Assembly: GCA_002504405.1 (NCBI GenBank)
Contig: DARO01000012.1
Span: 136,328 to 200,327 of the forward strand
DNA: 64,000 bases
Reading direction: 5' to 3'
DNA from: Methanomassiliicoccaceae archaeon UBA71
GTDB lineage: Archaea > Thermoplasmatota > Thermoplasmata > Methanomassiliicoccales > Methanomethylophilaceae
Positions 8,785 through 18,445 of this stretch are shown here, piece by piece. The notes below the pieces were generated by a model. It did not search any database. It saw only the letters and a list, made by a program, of their open reading frames with translations, and was not told the origin of the DNA. Within the stretch, counting starts at the first letter, position 1, and every line of letters starts with the position of its first letter. The position numbers and the translations under genes are program-made.

Positions 8785-9768
8785 TCAAAAGACTGTTTTA
8801 GGTTCTTCCTCTATTTTATGCCGGTTGACATTATAGATAACGTGGGTATAATTTGGTCTCCATACACGGTATTGATTGTACAATTCTGGAATCCAGGAAT
8901 ATAGAGTCTGGGTTATTTCTAAACCATTGTCACAACTAGTGTCACAATAATGGATTTTTACCCAATTTTTACACTCTCCAAATCTACGGCCACTGTCTGA
9001 TTCGTCTATAAACTGAAGAAAATCCCTAACTATGGGGATTGTATCAAACTTTAGTTTCATAGATTCAAGAAAGTCTTCATACGTATCTTCATCACACAGT
9101 CCAAAACGAGTCCAATCAATTGAGGCCTCTTTGCTGATAACTTCATCTGATTCATTCGTGGCGGCTTTCCACATAGCCCTGGGTGTATTGGAAAAAGGAA
9201 GACTTTCTACAGACATGCCATCTTCTAATAGTATATATCCACGAATTGGCTTGATTTCTACTTTTGGTTGATTCATCAACCAATTGTTTACTTGTTCATA
9301 TAGAGGATCATCAACCAGTATGGATTTTGAAATAATGTCAGATATAATGTCAAGCTCCTCTTTAGATGGAATCTTGTCGATCATTGTCTCTATATTGGAT
9401 TTTTTATTAATTCCAAAACCTGCTTTAGTACAGTTTGCACTCCCTATAGACAACACAGATTCATCAAAAAGATACATTTTTGCATGAATCTGATTATTTA
9501 TCCGGAGTTCATAACCATATGACTTGCAGACCTCGTATAATGACACGTCCGAATATCCTTGCATTAAATGATCTGGACGCCACGATGTGACGACGGTTAT
9601 TTTTCTAATATGTGTGGATTCGATTAAAGATCTGAACAAATCTACGGTGATGAAAGGGGAGATGACGGTGATTGATTCTTTAGCATTTTGAAAGTATGAG
9701 CAGATCCTTTCACCGATGTGACTGTTGTAGATGCAGTCACTCATCATCTTCATAGATTTCATCACCAT
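8785..9768 (-). CDS. PLD-superfamily protein of the dnd defence operon
   Basis: A 327-residue protein with one phospholipase-D half motif: IHAKMYLFDESVLSIGSAN has HxK followed by SxGSxN. A second half motif is not evident, so activity would need a dimer, as in several PLD nucleases. The N-terminus (residues about 10-50) has the usual PLD opening with ISPFITVDLF. The C-terminal 150 residues are not recognised. The frame overlaps the upstream ATPase gene by 32 bp, and a later ATG (9747) would shorten this. In phosphorothioate-linked systems such proteins are candidates for the restriction arm, which is inferred here from position only. Confidence 0.75.
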   Translation of the reverse strand: MVMKSMKMMSDCIYNSHIGERICSYFQNAKESITVISPFITVDLFRSLIESTHIRKITVVTSWRPDHLMQGYSDVSLYEVCKSYGYELRINNQIHAKMYLFDESVLSIGSANCTKAGFGINKKSNIETMIDKIPSKEELDIISDIISKSILVDDPLYEQVNNWLMNQPKVEIKPIRGYILLEDGMSVESLPFSNTPRAMWKAATNESDEVISKEASIDWTRFGLCDEDTYEDFLESMKLKFDTIPIVRDFLQFIDESDSGRRFGECKNWVKIHYCDTSCDNGLEITQTLYSWIPELYNQYRVWRPNYTHVIYNVNRHKIEEEPKTVF

Positions 9769-11593
9769 TTAGATTTTTGACCATCTTACCCCATTCATTT
9801 CTATTGTTAATTGGGCTTCTTTTGTTATTTTGTATCCCAATGTCTTCAACCCTTGCCCAAGAAGCCAATAGCATTTTCATGGAATCATAAACATCTTCTA
9901 GCAATGCATAGGTCTCTTGATCAATATTTTCTCCTGGAGTTCTACGTTGTTCATCCATGAAATCAAAAATTCTGAAAAGCTGATGATACATTGGGTGTGC
10001 TGTATTCAACATGATTACTATTGCACCTGCATTAAAACGTGGGACAAAGAATGCATCTTCATTGGGTAATTTTGCACGCACAAAGTGGTATTTGTAATGA
10101 TTTGTGATGTATCCTTCTATGATTTGATTAATTTCTTCTTTTGAGACACCATAGTTGGTATAGTTCTCAATAAGCTCTTTTTGTTTTGATTCCATAGAAA
10201 GTTCGGCTTCTTCTTTGTCACTGTAACCTTCCGAACCTTTTTGCTTCATTAGCTCTGTATTCTCGGTAGCTCTCTTTTCAACATCAGTAGGTTTAACTTT
10301 TGTTTTGCTGCTCCTTTTCCCTTCGCCACTCGGTACGATCTCATAAGCATCTTTGATCATTTTTGCGATGGTTTCTGACAAATCAATCATGATCAAAGTT
10401 GCACTATCTTCAAGATTCAGGCGGGCTCTTGCTTCTTCCTTGGATTCTCCCTCGAGTTTGAAGTCATCTATTGTCTTTCCCCAACAATTCAACAGGTTGT
10501 TGGCATGTTGCTTATCGTTAGTAACTCCAAATAATTCATCCAAATCAGAAGAGAACTGGATTTCTAGCCCCCACCATCTATTTCTAGGATCTTTGGTAGT
10601 ACTTATAGAAGAAGCCCAATCTGAAACAAGTTCCAATTCTCTTCCTTCACGAACAATACTTACACCAGTGTTTTTTAGAGCATGTTTTCCATATTCTTTA
10701 GCTCCTGCCTGATCTGTTTTATTGATCAATTTACGGATTTCCTCTCTAGCAACACTGCTTTTGATAATGATCTGTGATTCAATATCTCCGTAATGAATTG
10801 TTTTGGGGACCTCTCCAACTATTTCAAACATGGGGTTTACTGGAGGGTTTGCGTCTACCACAGATGTGTTCTCCATGAGGTATAAGGGGTCAACAGCGCG
10901 GAATTCTTTTGGCTCTCCTTGCTCAGCACATGTGTCTGTATCTACAACGTGGTAAAGAATACGAATTCTGTTGTCGGCAATCCAATACCTGTACATACGT
11001 CCGACTAGAAATTCTACATTCTCGAATAGCGATCTGGATGACCTCCAATTGATTCTATCTAAGCATGACCAGGATACTATTGTTCCAGATTCTTTTTCTT
11101 TATCTACATAGTTGATGAATGGTATTGGAATTACGGTATGAATCGGCTCAGGTATTCTGGCACCCTCTTCTCTCCAAACTTTATCTGAGATGTCAAAACC
11201 AGTACAATACGCAGATTCAACTCCATCTTGCCATGACCATACCTTCAGCACTTTTCCTTGAGATATGGATGCCTGAGGGAGACCTACACCATATCTTCCC
11301 AATGATTTCTTTTTATTGAAGTTGGTTCCTTCACCGAAAAGAAGTGCAGAACGCAGTAGTTCTGGATCCATTCCACATCCGTTGTCTACAACTGATATGC
11401 GAGCAATATTCTCGCGTGTTCTTGATGTTACAATCTCACGCCTGATCTCTACAACAACATGAATTTCAGTTGCATCAGCCTGAATGGAATTGTCTATGAT
11501 TTCCCCTAACGCATATCCTGTGTTTTTGTAGCCAGTGCTTCTAATTGAGTTGATAAACTCAGAACCGCCCATTAGACTGTATGTTTTTTCCAT
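9737..11593 (-). CDS. GHKL (HSP90/MORC-like) ATPase
   Basis: 618 residues with a clear Bergerat ATP-binding fold: N-box GEIIDNSIQAD (residues 30-40), the DNGCGM box near 75, and SLGRYGVGLPQA near 97-110. It resembles the MORC/TopoVI-B-like ATPases found in prokaryotic defence loci. The middle has charged helical stretches and the C-terminus is acidic (EIYEDDE). It lies 9 bp after the helicase gene and overlaps the PLD gene. Together the three form the non-Dnd half of the operon. ATP-driven clamp or remodelling activity on DNA is plausible but inferred. Confidence 0.82.
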   Translation of the reverse strand: MEKTYSLMGGSEFINSIRSTGYKNTGYALGEIIDNSIQADATEIHVVVEIRREIVTSRTRENIARISVVDNGCGMDPELLRSALLFGEGTNFNKKKSLGRYGVGLPQASISQGKVLKVWSWQDGVESAYCTGFDISDKVWREEGARIPEPIHTVIPIPFINYVDKEKESGTIVSWSCLDRINWRSSRSLFENVEFLVGRMYRYWIADNRIRILYHVVDTDTCAEQGEPKEFRAVDPLYLMENTSVVDANPPVNPMFEIVGEVPKTIHYGDIESQIIIKSSVAREEIRKLINKTDQAGAKEYGKHALKNTGVSIVREGRELELVSDWASSISTTKDPRNRWWGLEIQFSSDLDELFGVTNDKQHANNLLNCWGKTIDDFKLEGESKEEARARLNLEDSATLIMIDLSETIAKMIKDAYEIVPSGEGKRSSKTKVKPTDVEKRATENTELMKQKGSEGYSDKEEAELSMESKQKELIENYTNYGVSKEEINQIIEGYITNHYKYHFVRAKLPNEDAFFVPRFNAGAIVIMLNTAHPMYHQLFRIFDFMDEQRRTPGENIDQETYALLEDVYDSMKMLLASWARVEDIGIQNNKRSPINNRNEWGKMVKNLNGDEIYEDDE

Positions 11594-11602
11594 TATCCCG
11601 CC

Positions 11603-13201
11603 TCAATTCCAATCTTCATCCCAGTGGCTGTAAGCCTGAATGACGCTACCATATCCTGAAAGGTCCGTATCTGCAACTGTAATTATCTCTGAATTTTCTG
11701 TACCGCCCATAGCAGGGCCTCTCAATCCGCGCCCTACCATCTGTGAATACAAGATTAGGGACGTTGTTGGACGCGCAATAACGACACAATCTATGGTTGG
11801 GATGTCCACGCCGGTTGTTAGAACTCCAAAATTGCACATAACAACAGGGCTTTCAGATTCATTTTTAAAAAATTCAATGCTTCTTTTACGTTGAAAGGGG
11901 TCAGTGTTTGATGTAACAACAAAAGCTTTTTGTCCATTCATTTTGAGTCTGAATGTTAAGTACTCAGCACTATCAACAGATGCAGCAAAAATCAATATTT
12001 TCTTGTGTCTTTTTACCAAAATAGCATTTAGTGCAGCATCCAAGATAACTTCATTTCTTTTTGAATTTGATCCAATTGCTTTTAAGATGTTAATCCCATA
12101 ATCATCTTCGGATTCTTCTACGTTTATGCCTGCTTTTGTTGTCAATTGAGTGAATGTGGGTTTGGACAAGTATCCTTTTTCATACAAGTAAGCGATTGGA
12201 GTTCTATATCCATTGATTTTTATTTTTATAATGTTCGAATTAAAAAGTTCGATGAGTTTGTCCGTTTCTTCTGAGCTAGTTCTTCCGGGGGTGGCAGAGA
12301 GGCCTACAAAGGCACATTTTTCACTATACATCCGGATTTTTCTTACCATTTGTAGGTATGTATCTGCAACTGCCTGATGGGCCTCATCAAATACAAGTAA
12401 AGTTAATTTTTTGGAGATATCATTCAAAAAAGATACGTGATTTTTTTGATATATCCATAGTTTAGAAAGTCCTGCCACGATCAGCCCATCGTTAATTTCT
12501 GTGTAGGGATGTTTTTCATAAAATCTACTTACTGTAATAGAACGATCACCTAGATGGGACCATGCCCGTTTAAATTCCGAGACTGCCTGTTCACATAGTT
12601 CTTCGCTGTATGCTAGCCATAGTACTACTGCAGGTCCTTCCGTTAAAACTCTGACAATCAAATTCATTGCAACACGTGTTTTTCCAGAGCCTGTAGGCAT
12701 CTGAATCATTAGACTGTTGTTGTTTCCATGATAACAGTCCATGGCTCTAGATAGGACGTCTCTCTGATAATCATACAATGGGTACTGAACGCCTGTTATT
12801 TCTTCAAAATCGGGGAGTTCTTCTTTCTCATCTTCTGTCGGAATCGGTTGATTAAAAAAAGTAAATAACAATCTTTCTTTAGATGAGTTTTTAACAAACG
12901 TCGTATTAATGAGTGTCTTCTGAGGGGTGGTATCTAGAGGCTCTTTAATGAAGTTAACTAATTGTAAAGCCTCATTATCACGAAGGTGCTGAATTATGAT
13001 CCTTCTTTTTGTTTTATTTCTAAGTAATTCGGGCCCATGCATTTCTATTGCAAATTGAGCACAGATTGCAATATAATCATCATTAGGTTCAACTGTATTT
13101 TTAATAGAATTATACAGAGTTTCACCTAAAATCACATCCCAGCCGTAATTAATACGTTTTAATACCACATTCAGGGAGACCATGCAAGTGGGAAACGACA
13201 T
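11603..13201 (-). CDS. SF2 DEAH-box helicase (restriction/defence type)
   Basis: 532 residues. About 140 N-terminal residues are of unknown fold. A two-lobed SF2 motor follows: Q-motif-like YPLYDYQRDVL, Walker A MPTGSGKTR, DEAHQA, motif III GLSATPGR, and motif VI QMVGRGLRGP. The C-terminus is short and has no nuclease motif. It is the first gene of the minus-strand operon leading into the GHKL ATPase, the PLD protein and dndCDE. Its promoter must lie in the 122-bp gap to the NUDIX gene. A Pbe-like role in stopping viral replication is possible by analogy with the haloarchaeal DndCDEA-PbeABCD system, but one-to-one homology was not established. Confidence 0.85.
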   Translation of the reverse strand: MSFPTCMVSLNVVLKRINYGWDVILGETLYNSIKNTVEPNDDYIAICAQFAIEMHGPELLRNKTKRRIIIQHLRDNEALQLVNFIKEPLDTTPQKTLINTTFVKNSSKERLLFTFFNQPIPTEDEKEELPDFEEITGVQYPLYDYQRDVLSRAMDCYHGNNNSLMIQMPTGSGKTRVAMNLIVRVLTEGPAVVLWLAYSEELCEQAVSEFKRAWSHLGDRSITVSRFYEKHPYTEINDGLIVAGLSKLWIYQKNHVSFLNDISKKLTLLVFDEAHQAVADTYLQMVRKIRMYSEKCAFVGLSATPGRTSSEETDKLIELFNSNIIKIKINGYRTPIAYLYEKGYLSKPTFTQLTTKAGINVEESEDDYGINILKAIGSNSKRNEVILDAALNAILVKRHKKILIFAASVDSAEYLTFRLKMNGQKAFVVTSNTDPFQRKRSIEFFKNESESPVVMCNFGVLTTGVDIPTIDCVVIARPTTSLILYSQMVGRGLRGPAMGGTENSEIITVADTDLSGYGSVIQAYSHWDEDWN

Positions 13202-13323
13202 GGCAATTACTTAATTTTATTTCGAATAAAGCTACAGCCTCAGAAATTGTTGGTTGCTATCGCAATATTATAATGCATACATAGACGGTAGATTCAAAGT
13301 TACCATTACCATAACCTATTTTA
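13202..13323. promoter_or_regulatory. Divergent promoter region between defence operon and NUDIX-helicase pair
   Basis: This AT-rich 122-bp gap separates the two outward transcription units. It contains TATA-like runs such as ATATTATAATG (about 13265-13275) for the rightward unit and TTTATTTCG near 13216 for the leftward one. Both units could share control. Confidence 0.45.
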
Positions 13324-13746
13324 ATGGAAGTCTCAGCAGCCATTCTTACTGATGGCACCAAGGTTATCTGTTTCAAGAAAGGTATGTCTAAACACGACTA
13401 TTTAACAGATCACTATGAATTCCCCGGAGGAAAACTTGAATTGGGAGAATCGCCTAGTTTGGCACTTATAAGAGAACTTGCTGAAGAACTCAGTTATGCT
13501 GTCAATGACGATTCTCTCGAGTATTATGACGATGTGGACTTTGACTACGAAGATTTCACTGTGAAACTTCACTATTTTATCATTAGAGACTCCAATCCAA
13601 AGTATGAACTCAAGGAACACAAGGAAGCGATCTGGGTTGATGTCGATAATTTGAACAAACTGGAATGGGTTGGTGCTGACCTTGTGATCGTAAAGCAGCT
13701 GATGAACGATTTTGGTGGTGGCAATAATGAAACAGCTCGTTCTTGA
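13324..13746 (+). CDS. NUDIX hydrolase (MutT-like)
   Basis: A 140-residue NUDIX domain. The NUDIX box runs GGKLELGE then RELAEEL, with the expected glycine and glutamate spacing for metal-dependent hydrolysis of a nucleoside diphosphate derivative. N-terminal TDGTKVICFKKG fits the MutT/8-oxo-dGTPase branch. Its stop overlaps the start of the following helicase by 20 bp, so the two are translationally coupled. MutT-like genes are often found next to DUF3427 helicases in mobile regions, and the substrate here is unknown. Confidence 0.85.
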   Translation: MEVSAAILTDGTKVICFKKGMSKHDYLTDHYEFPGGKLELGESPSLALIRELAEELSYAVNDDSLEYYDDVDFDYEDFTVKLHYFIIRDSNPKYELKEHKEAIWVDVDNLNKLEWVGADLVIVKQLMNDFGGGNNETARS

Positions 13747-16537
13747 TCAGCAGCCAGTTTCAACTGATTCGAATCATCTTACACTTTTGTACAATGACAG
13801 CTCTAGGGATGTAAAAGTACTTTCATCGCTTGTCGCTGCAATGGATGCTTGTGACAAATTTGACTTTTCTGTGGCTTTCATAACAATGGGCGGACTTAGT
13901 ACGCTCTATCAATCATTCAGAAACATCCAAGAAAGAGGAGTGAAAGGTCGCATCCTTACCACCGATTATCTGACATTCAACGATCCTGATGCATTGGAGT
14001 GGCTCTTGGATAAAACCAATATCGAGATTAGAATCTGTGAAGAGAGGTTCCATACCAAGGGATACATCTTCTACTATAGAGATTCAGTCACATCTTTTGT
14101 AGGTAGTTCTAATCTGACCGATGAGGCACTCTGTGTCAACCTGGAGTGGAATCTCAAGGTGAGCACTCGTCAAGATGACAAGCTCACAAAAAGTATTCTT
14201 GCAGAATTCGAAAGGATGTGGGCTTCGGCTGTTCCTTTAACATATGAGTGGATTTCGGAATACAGGGTTCGGTATGAGTCTCATCGTATGGCAGTAAAAA
14301 CAATGGTGACAGTCGGATCAGATGAAAAGAAAGAGATTGAACCTAACTCTATGCAAAAGGAAGCATTGCAATCTCTTAGGAACCTCAGAGAAGACGGTAA
14401 AACTCGTGCTCTGCTCATTTCTGCCACTGGGACTGGAAAAACATACCTGTCTGCATTCGATGTTAGGGGGTTCTCTCCTAAAAGTGTGCTCTTTTTAGTA
14501 CATAATGAGAACATCCTCAAAGCAGCCAAAGATAGTTATCAAAGAGTCCTGGGGTCCAAATACACATACGGCCTTTACACTGGAAACGAGAAAAGTCCAG
14601 ATTCGACAGCATTGTTCTCAACGATTCAAACCATGCAGAAGAAGATGGAATCGTTTCCGAGAGACCATTTTGATTACATCGTATGTGATGAGGCGCATCA
14701 TTCTACAGCCAAGATGTATCGCATGATCATTTCATACTTCCGTCCAAAGTTCATGCTGGGTATGACGGCAACTCCGGAAAGGATGGATCAGGCAGACGTT
14801 TTCTCTATGTTCGACTACAACATTGCCTATGAGATCCGTCTAAACACTGCATTGGAGATGGGTATTCTATGTCCCTTCCACTATTATGGGGTATCTGAGA
14901 TCAAGATTGAAGGGAAGCTCATCGACGACAATACCTCGTTTTCTGCACTGACAAGCGATGAACGCATCAGGAATATCATAGAGAAGGCGGAGTATTACAA
15001 GCCATATGGAAAGAAAGTTCATGGTTTGATTTTTTGCAGTACCATAGATGAGTGCAAGGAACTATCCAGAAAGATGAACGATCATGGGTATAGAACAATC
15101 CCATTGACCGGCGATGACTCGATCGAAACCAGAAAAGATGCGATCGAGAGAGTCCAAGTAGATGATGGAAACTGTCTTGACTATATCTTTGTCAGGGATG
15201 TTTTCAACGAGGGCATCGATATTCCGAAGATCAATCAGATCCTGATGCTGAGGCCAACCCAGTCTGCAATCATCTTTGTTCAGCAGCTGGGTCGCGGTTT
15301 ACGTAAAACCGATGATCCAAACAAGTCTCTGATAGTTCTCGATTTTATCGGCAATTACGAGAACAACTTTTTGATTCCCGTCGCATTGTCTGGAGATCGT
15401 TCTCATGACAAAGACAATCTTCGCAGGTTTATGATGAGTCGTTACCTTCCAGGATGTTCAACGGTTGGTTTCGAGAAGGTAGTTGAAGATAGGATTTTAT
15501 CCAATATCAACAGGACAAATCTGTCCAAACTCACTCGTTTGAAGTCGGAATATCTGTTGATGAAGGCTCGTCTGGGACGTTCTCCAAGTCTTTGCGATCT
15601 TCTTCATGGAGGTTCTTTGGATCCTACTGTCGTTGTAGACTATGCGGACAATCTCAACGCATTCAGAGCAAAGGCAAAGGACAATCCTGCATCGGTGAGT
15701 GAAGTAGAAAACGATATCCTATCTTTTGTTTCATCATTTGTAGCTGGGAAGCGTCCTCATGAACTGTTGATAATGTCTAAATTAATCGAAACCGGCGAGG
15801 TTTTGTTTGATGACTTTTCAGACTTTGATGCAGATTCCGTCGAATCTGCGATCAGAGTACTTGGAGGCAACTATCAAACAGAAGCCACCAAAAAGAGCCA
15901 CCCTCACTGGAATATTTTGAAGAGGGAAGGAAACAAACTTGTTGTCAATCCTCAGTTCAAGGCCGCGCTCGAGAATGATAGTTTTGCTGAATTGACAAAA
16001 GATGCCATACAATGCGGATTGGAGATCAACTCAAGAGATTATTCCAATCCAGACGATTTGGGATTCGTACGCTACGAGAAGTATTCTCGTGCAGATGTGT
16101 GTCGCATTTTGAACTGGGATTCTGATGTTAGCTCAACTATGTACGGTTACATGATCAGAAATAACCAATGTCCGATTTTTGTAACCATAAACAAAAGCGA
16201 AGACATCAGCAGTACGACAAAATACGTCGAAAACTTCGAAGACGAGACTTTGTTCAACTGGATGACTAAGTCCAACAGGACACTACAGAGCGATGAAGTT
16301 GTCAAGATTCTGAAAGCTCAGTCTACGGGAATGAAGGTTCCATTGTTCATGAAGAAGAGTAATTCGGAAGGAACTGATTTCTACTATTTGGGTCAGGTTG
16401 ATCCCATTTCTGCCGATGCCCGGCAGACTACGATCGAGGGAAAAGCTATCGTTGGAATTCCTCTGAGGTTGAAGGAACCTCTTTCTGAAGAGATTTACAA
16501 CTATCTCACAGCACCTGTTTTAGTTGATATTGAATGA
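13727..16537 (+). CDS. PLD-SF2 helicase-DUF3427 fusion protein
   Basis: 936 residues from the ATG at 13727; an upstream GTG at 13712 is less likely. The N-terminal PLD-like domain (to about 190) has HTKGYIFYYRD and FVGSSNLTDEAL. The DEAH helicase follows with SATGTGKTYL, VCDEAHHS, GMTATPERM and QQLGRGLRKT. The last about 380 residues match the C-terminal region of DUF3427 helicases, with SRADVCRILNW and a final PLRLKEPLSEEIYNYLT. Such proteins are predicted DNA-processing enzymes of defence islands. The gene is AT-rich like the dnd genes but has its own direction. It ends 119 bp before the right inverted repeat. Confidence 0.85.
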   Translation: MKQLVLDQQPVSTDSNHLTLLYNDSSRDVKVLSSLVAAMDACDKFDFSVAFITMGGLSTLYQSFRNIQERGVKGRILTTDYLTFNDPDALEWLLDKTNIEIRICEERFHTKGYIFYYRDSVTSFVGSSNLTDEALCVNLEWNLKVSTRQDDKLTKSILAEFERMWASAVPLTYEWISEYRVRYESHRMAVKTMVTVGSDEKKEIEPNSMQKEALQSLRNLREDGKTRALLISATGTGKTYLSAFDVRGFSPKSVLFLVHNENILKAAKDSYQRVLGSKYTYGLYTGNEKSPDSTALFSTIQTMQKKMESFPRDHFDYIVCDEAHHSTAKMYRMIISYFRPKFMLGMTATPERMDQADVFSMFDYNIAYEIRLNTALEMGILCPFHYYGVSEIKIEGKLIDDNTSFSALTSDERIRNIIEKAEYYKPYGKKVHGLIFCSTIDECKELSRKMNDHGYRTIPLTGDDSIETRKDAIERVQVDDGNCLDYIFVRDVFNEGIDIPKINQILMLRPTQSAIIFVQQLGRGLRKTDDPNKSLIVLDFIGNYENNFLIPVALSGDRSHDKDNLRRFMMSRYLPGCSTVGFEKVVEDRILSNINRTNLSKLTRLKSEYLLMKARLGRSPSLCDLLHGGSLDPTVVVDYADNLNAFRAKAKDNPASVSEVENDILSFVSSFVAGKRPHELLIMSKLIETGEVLFDDFSDFDADSVESAIRVLGGNYQTEATKKSHPHWNILKREGNKLVVNPQFKAALENDSFAELTKDAIQCGLEINSRDYSNPDDLGFVRYEKYSRADVCRILNWDSDVSSTMYGYMIRNNQCPIFVTINKSEDISSTTKYVENFEDETLFNWMTKSNRTLQSDEVVKILKAQSTGMKVPLFMKKSNSEGTDFYYLGQVDPISADARQTTIEGKAIVGIPLRLKEPLSEEIYNYLTAPVLVDIE

Positions 16538-16656
16538 CGGAATACGATCTACGAATCTTGTATTGGAACCCGAGTTTGACAGCTACCTAACCTGGTACGC
16601 ATGCGTGCAAGTATGCCTTCGTACGAAAGCGTGGAGAAACCGAACCGGGCTTAAAT

Positions 16657-16750
16657 CTCGAGTTGGACAGTTGAGTTTTCAGTACGAGCTGATTTTTTTT
16701 GACTCTGTCACGTCTTGAATCGAATTGTCGAATCGGAACTTCACATCTAA
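16657..16750 (-). repeat. Right copy of ~92-bp inverted repeat
   Basis: Begins CTCGAGTTGGACAGTTG and ends CACATCTAA, the reverse complement of 4217-4307 apart from a 3-base longer homopolymer and a few substitutions. It abuts the insertion sequence at 16748. Confidence 0.85.
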
Positions 16751-18401
16751 CCTGACTTTGACAGTAGCTTCCGCTGACAGGTTTTGAAACGAAGACTTTT
16801 GACAGTTGCACGGTCCCGCTGCGCGGGACCCTGCCACTGTCCTGAATTGGGTGTCGGAGGATGCCGATCACATGGTCGGAACCTCCGAAAAGAGGCCGTA
16901 GCATCTCAGAACGGCCTCGTTCAGAGAGTTGAAGTTGGACAGGACGAACCTCCTCTCGCCGTCCCTCCTGCGCACAACCGTAAGTGTCAACTTCTGTATG
17001 GAATCCGTGATGAATTTCGTCGCAGTCGATGATGCTGGCTCGCACAGGAAACGTGTCACGGAGACCATCGCCTGGGCGAGGAAACCCACGAGCAGGACGC
17101 CGTCGATCGCGTTGTCCGTCCAGGTCCTGATCGGACGGATGCCGATGTCGGACTTCATCGACGAGAACAGCTTCTCGACCACATCCTTGGACCTGTACTT
17201 GGACCGCGCTTCGCGCGGGTCCATGTCCAGGTCCGAGACGAGGCAGAAGAAGCCCTCCCTGCCCGTGGTCCCCGCCTCGAGGAGGAGCCGGTAGGCCTCC
17301 TCCTCGGTGATCTCGGAAAGCTTGGTCTGGAGGGATATGGTCGCCATGATCAGCACGTTGTCGATCCGGTACCTCTTCTTCAGCTTCTTACCCCGGGTGA
17401 GGTCCTTCTCGAGGTCCTTCGCCTCCTTCAGCTTCTTCCTCGCACGCTTCTCGACGCCCTTCTTCTCCAGGTCGCGGAGCTCCCTGGAGAAGAAGTAGTA
17501 GTTCACACGGGATGGGAAGACGCGCTTGTAGCAGTACTCTTCTCTCTCCTCGTCGATGCATCCCGGGAGTCCTCGGAGAAGCAGGCGAGGATGGCGTCGT
17601 CGCTCTTGTTGAAGCGCTTCCTGGTCAGGTAGTGCTTCTCATCCTCCACGATCGCGTCTAGGACGGTCTTGTTGTTGGCTCCGGCATCGAATATCATGGT
17701 GGAGCCATCGGACAGGTCCTCCCGGACCTGTCCGAAGGTCTCCAGCATGTGCTTCCCGTCATGGGTGTTCCCCGGCATGACGGTCAGGCCGATGGGGACG
17801 CCTGGCGGCTTCGCCAGCTGGGCGACCCCAACGGTGACCTGGCACTCCTCCGGATGCCCGTCCTTGGAGTGCCCCCTCATGGCCTTGTCCGGCTTGTCGC
17901 CGAAGTACACCAGAGACGTCCAGTCGAACACGGTGTCCGTGACCTCGGGACCGTACTCGGCCAGGAACCTCCGCCTGAAGGCCGTGACGATGGCCTCCTT
18001 GTGCTCGCCCAGGATCTCGACCGCACGGTAGAGCCCGCGGATGTCGAACTCTGGCAGGCCGAGCGTCTCCCTCACCGGCCTCTGCATCATGAACTCGTGG
18101 CAGCGGAGGATGCTGAAGTTGTCCCCGGCCTTGTAGGCTACCATCGCCTCGGTGAGCTTGGCCAGGTCCGTCCCCTTGGTCTTGAACGCGCGGACGGCCT
18201 CGTCGAGGCCGAAACGTTCGAAGAACGCTTGGGCCCAGATGAGGTTGCCGATAGGAACCGATAAATTGTCGTTGTGCTTAATCTGGAATGTCCTGAAACG
18301 GGTTTGTTTGCTCATGAATCTACATTTCAGGACACCTCTTCATCGTTTCGCTGAAATCGCATCGCGTCTCGAAATCAGATTGACCTGTCAAAGTCAGGTT
18401 A
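16748..18401 (-). mobile_element. IS1634-type insertion sequence (~1.65 kb)
   Basis: The ends carry a perfect 17-bp inverted repeat, TAACCTGACTTTGACAG at 16748-16764 and its complement at 18385-18401. Between them is a single transposase gene in two frames. No convincing target duplication is seen in the flanks. It sits exactly beside the right inverted repeat of the defence block and separates it from the NYN cassette. Confidence 0.85.
16868..18315 (-). pseudogene. IS1634-family DDE transposase, frameshifted
   Basis: The first frame (18315 to 17503, 270 aa) contains the first aspartate in VFDWTSLVYFG and the second in MIFDAGANNK. The second frame (to 16868, about 212 aa plus upstream text) contains the glutamate region RSKDVVEKLFSSMKSDI. 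Reading CIDEEREEYCYKRVFPSR in the alternate frame across 17510-17560 shows that one base has been lost near 17560. No slippery heptamer is visible there, so programmed frameshifting is unlikely and the copy is probably dead. The GC-rich codon use matches the host better than the dnd block does. Confidence 0.85.
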
Positions 18402-18445
18402 TCAAATGGCGTACATTAGCTAATCTGGATAACAATAATGAAAAC

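Noticed and set aside
17500..17565. Programmed frameshift in the transposase
   Set aside because: No slippery sequence lies near the frame change, and this family normally has a single frame; a mutation is simpler.
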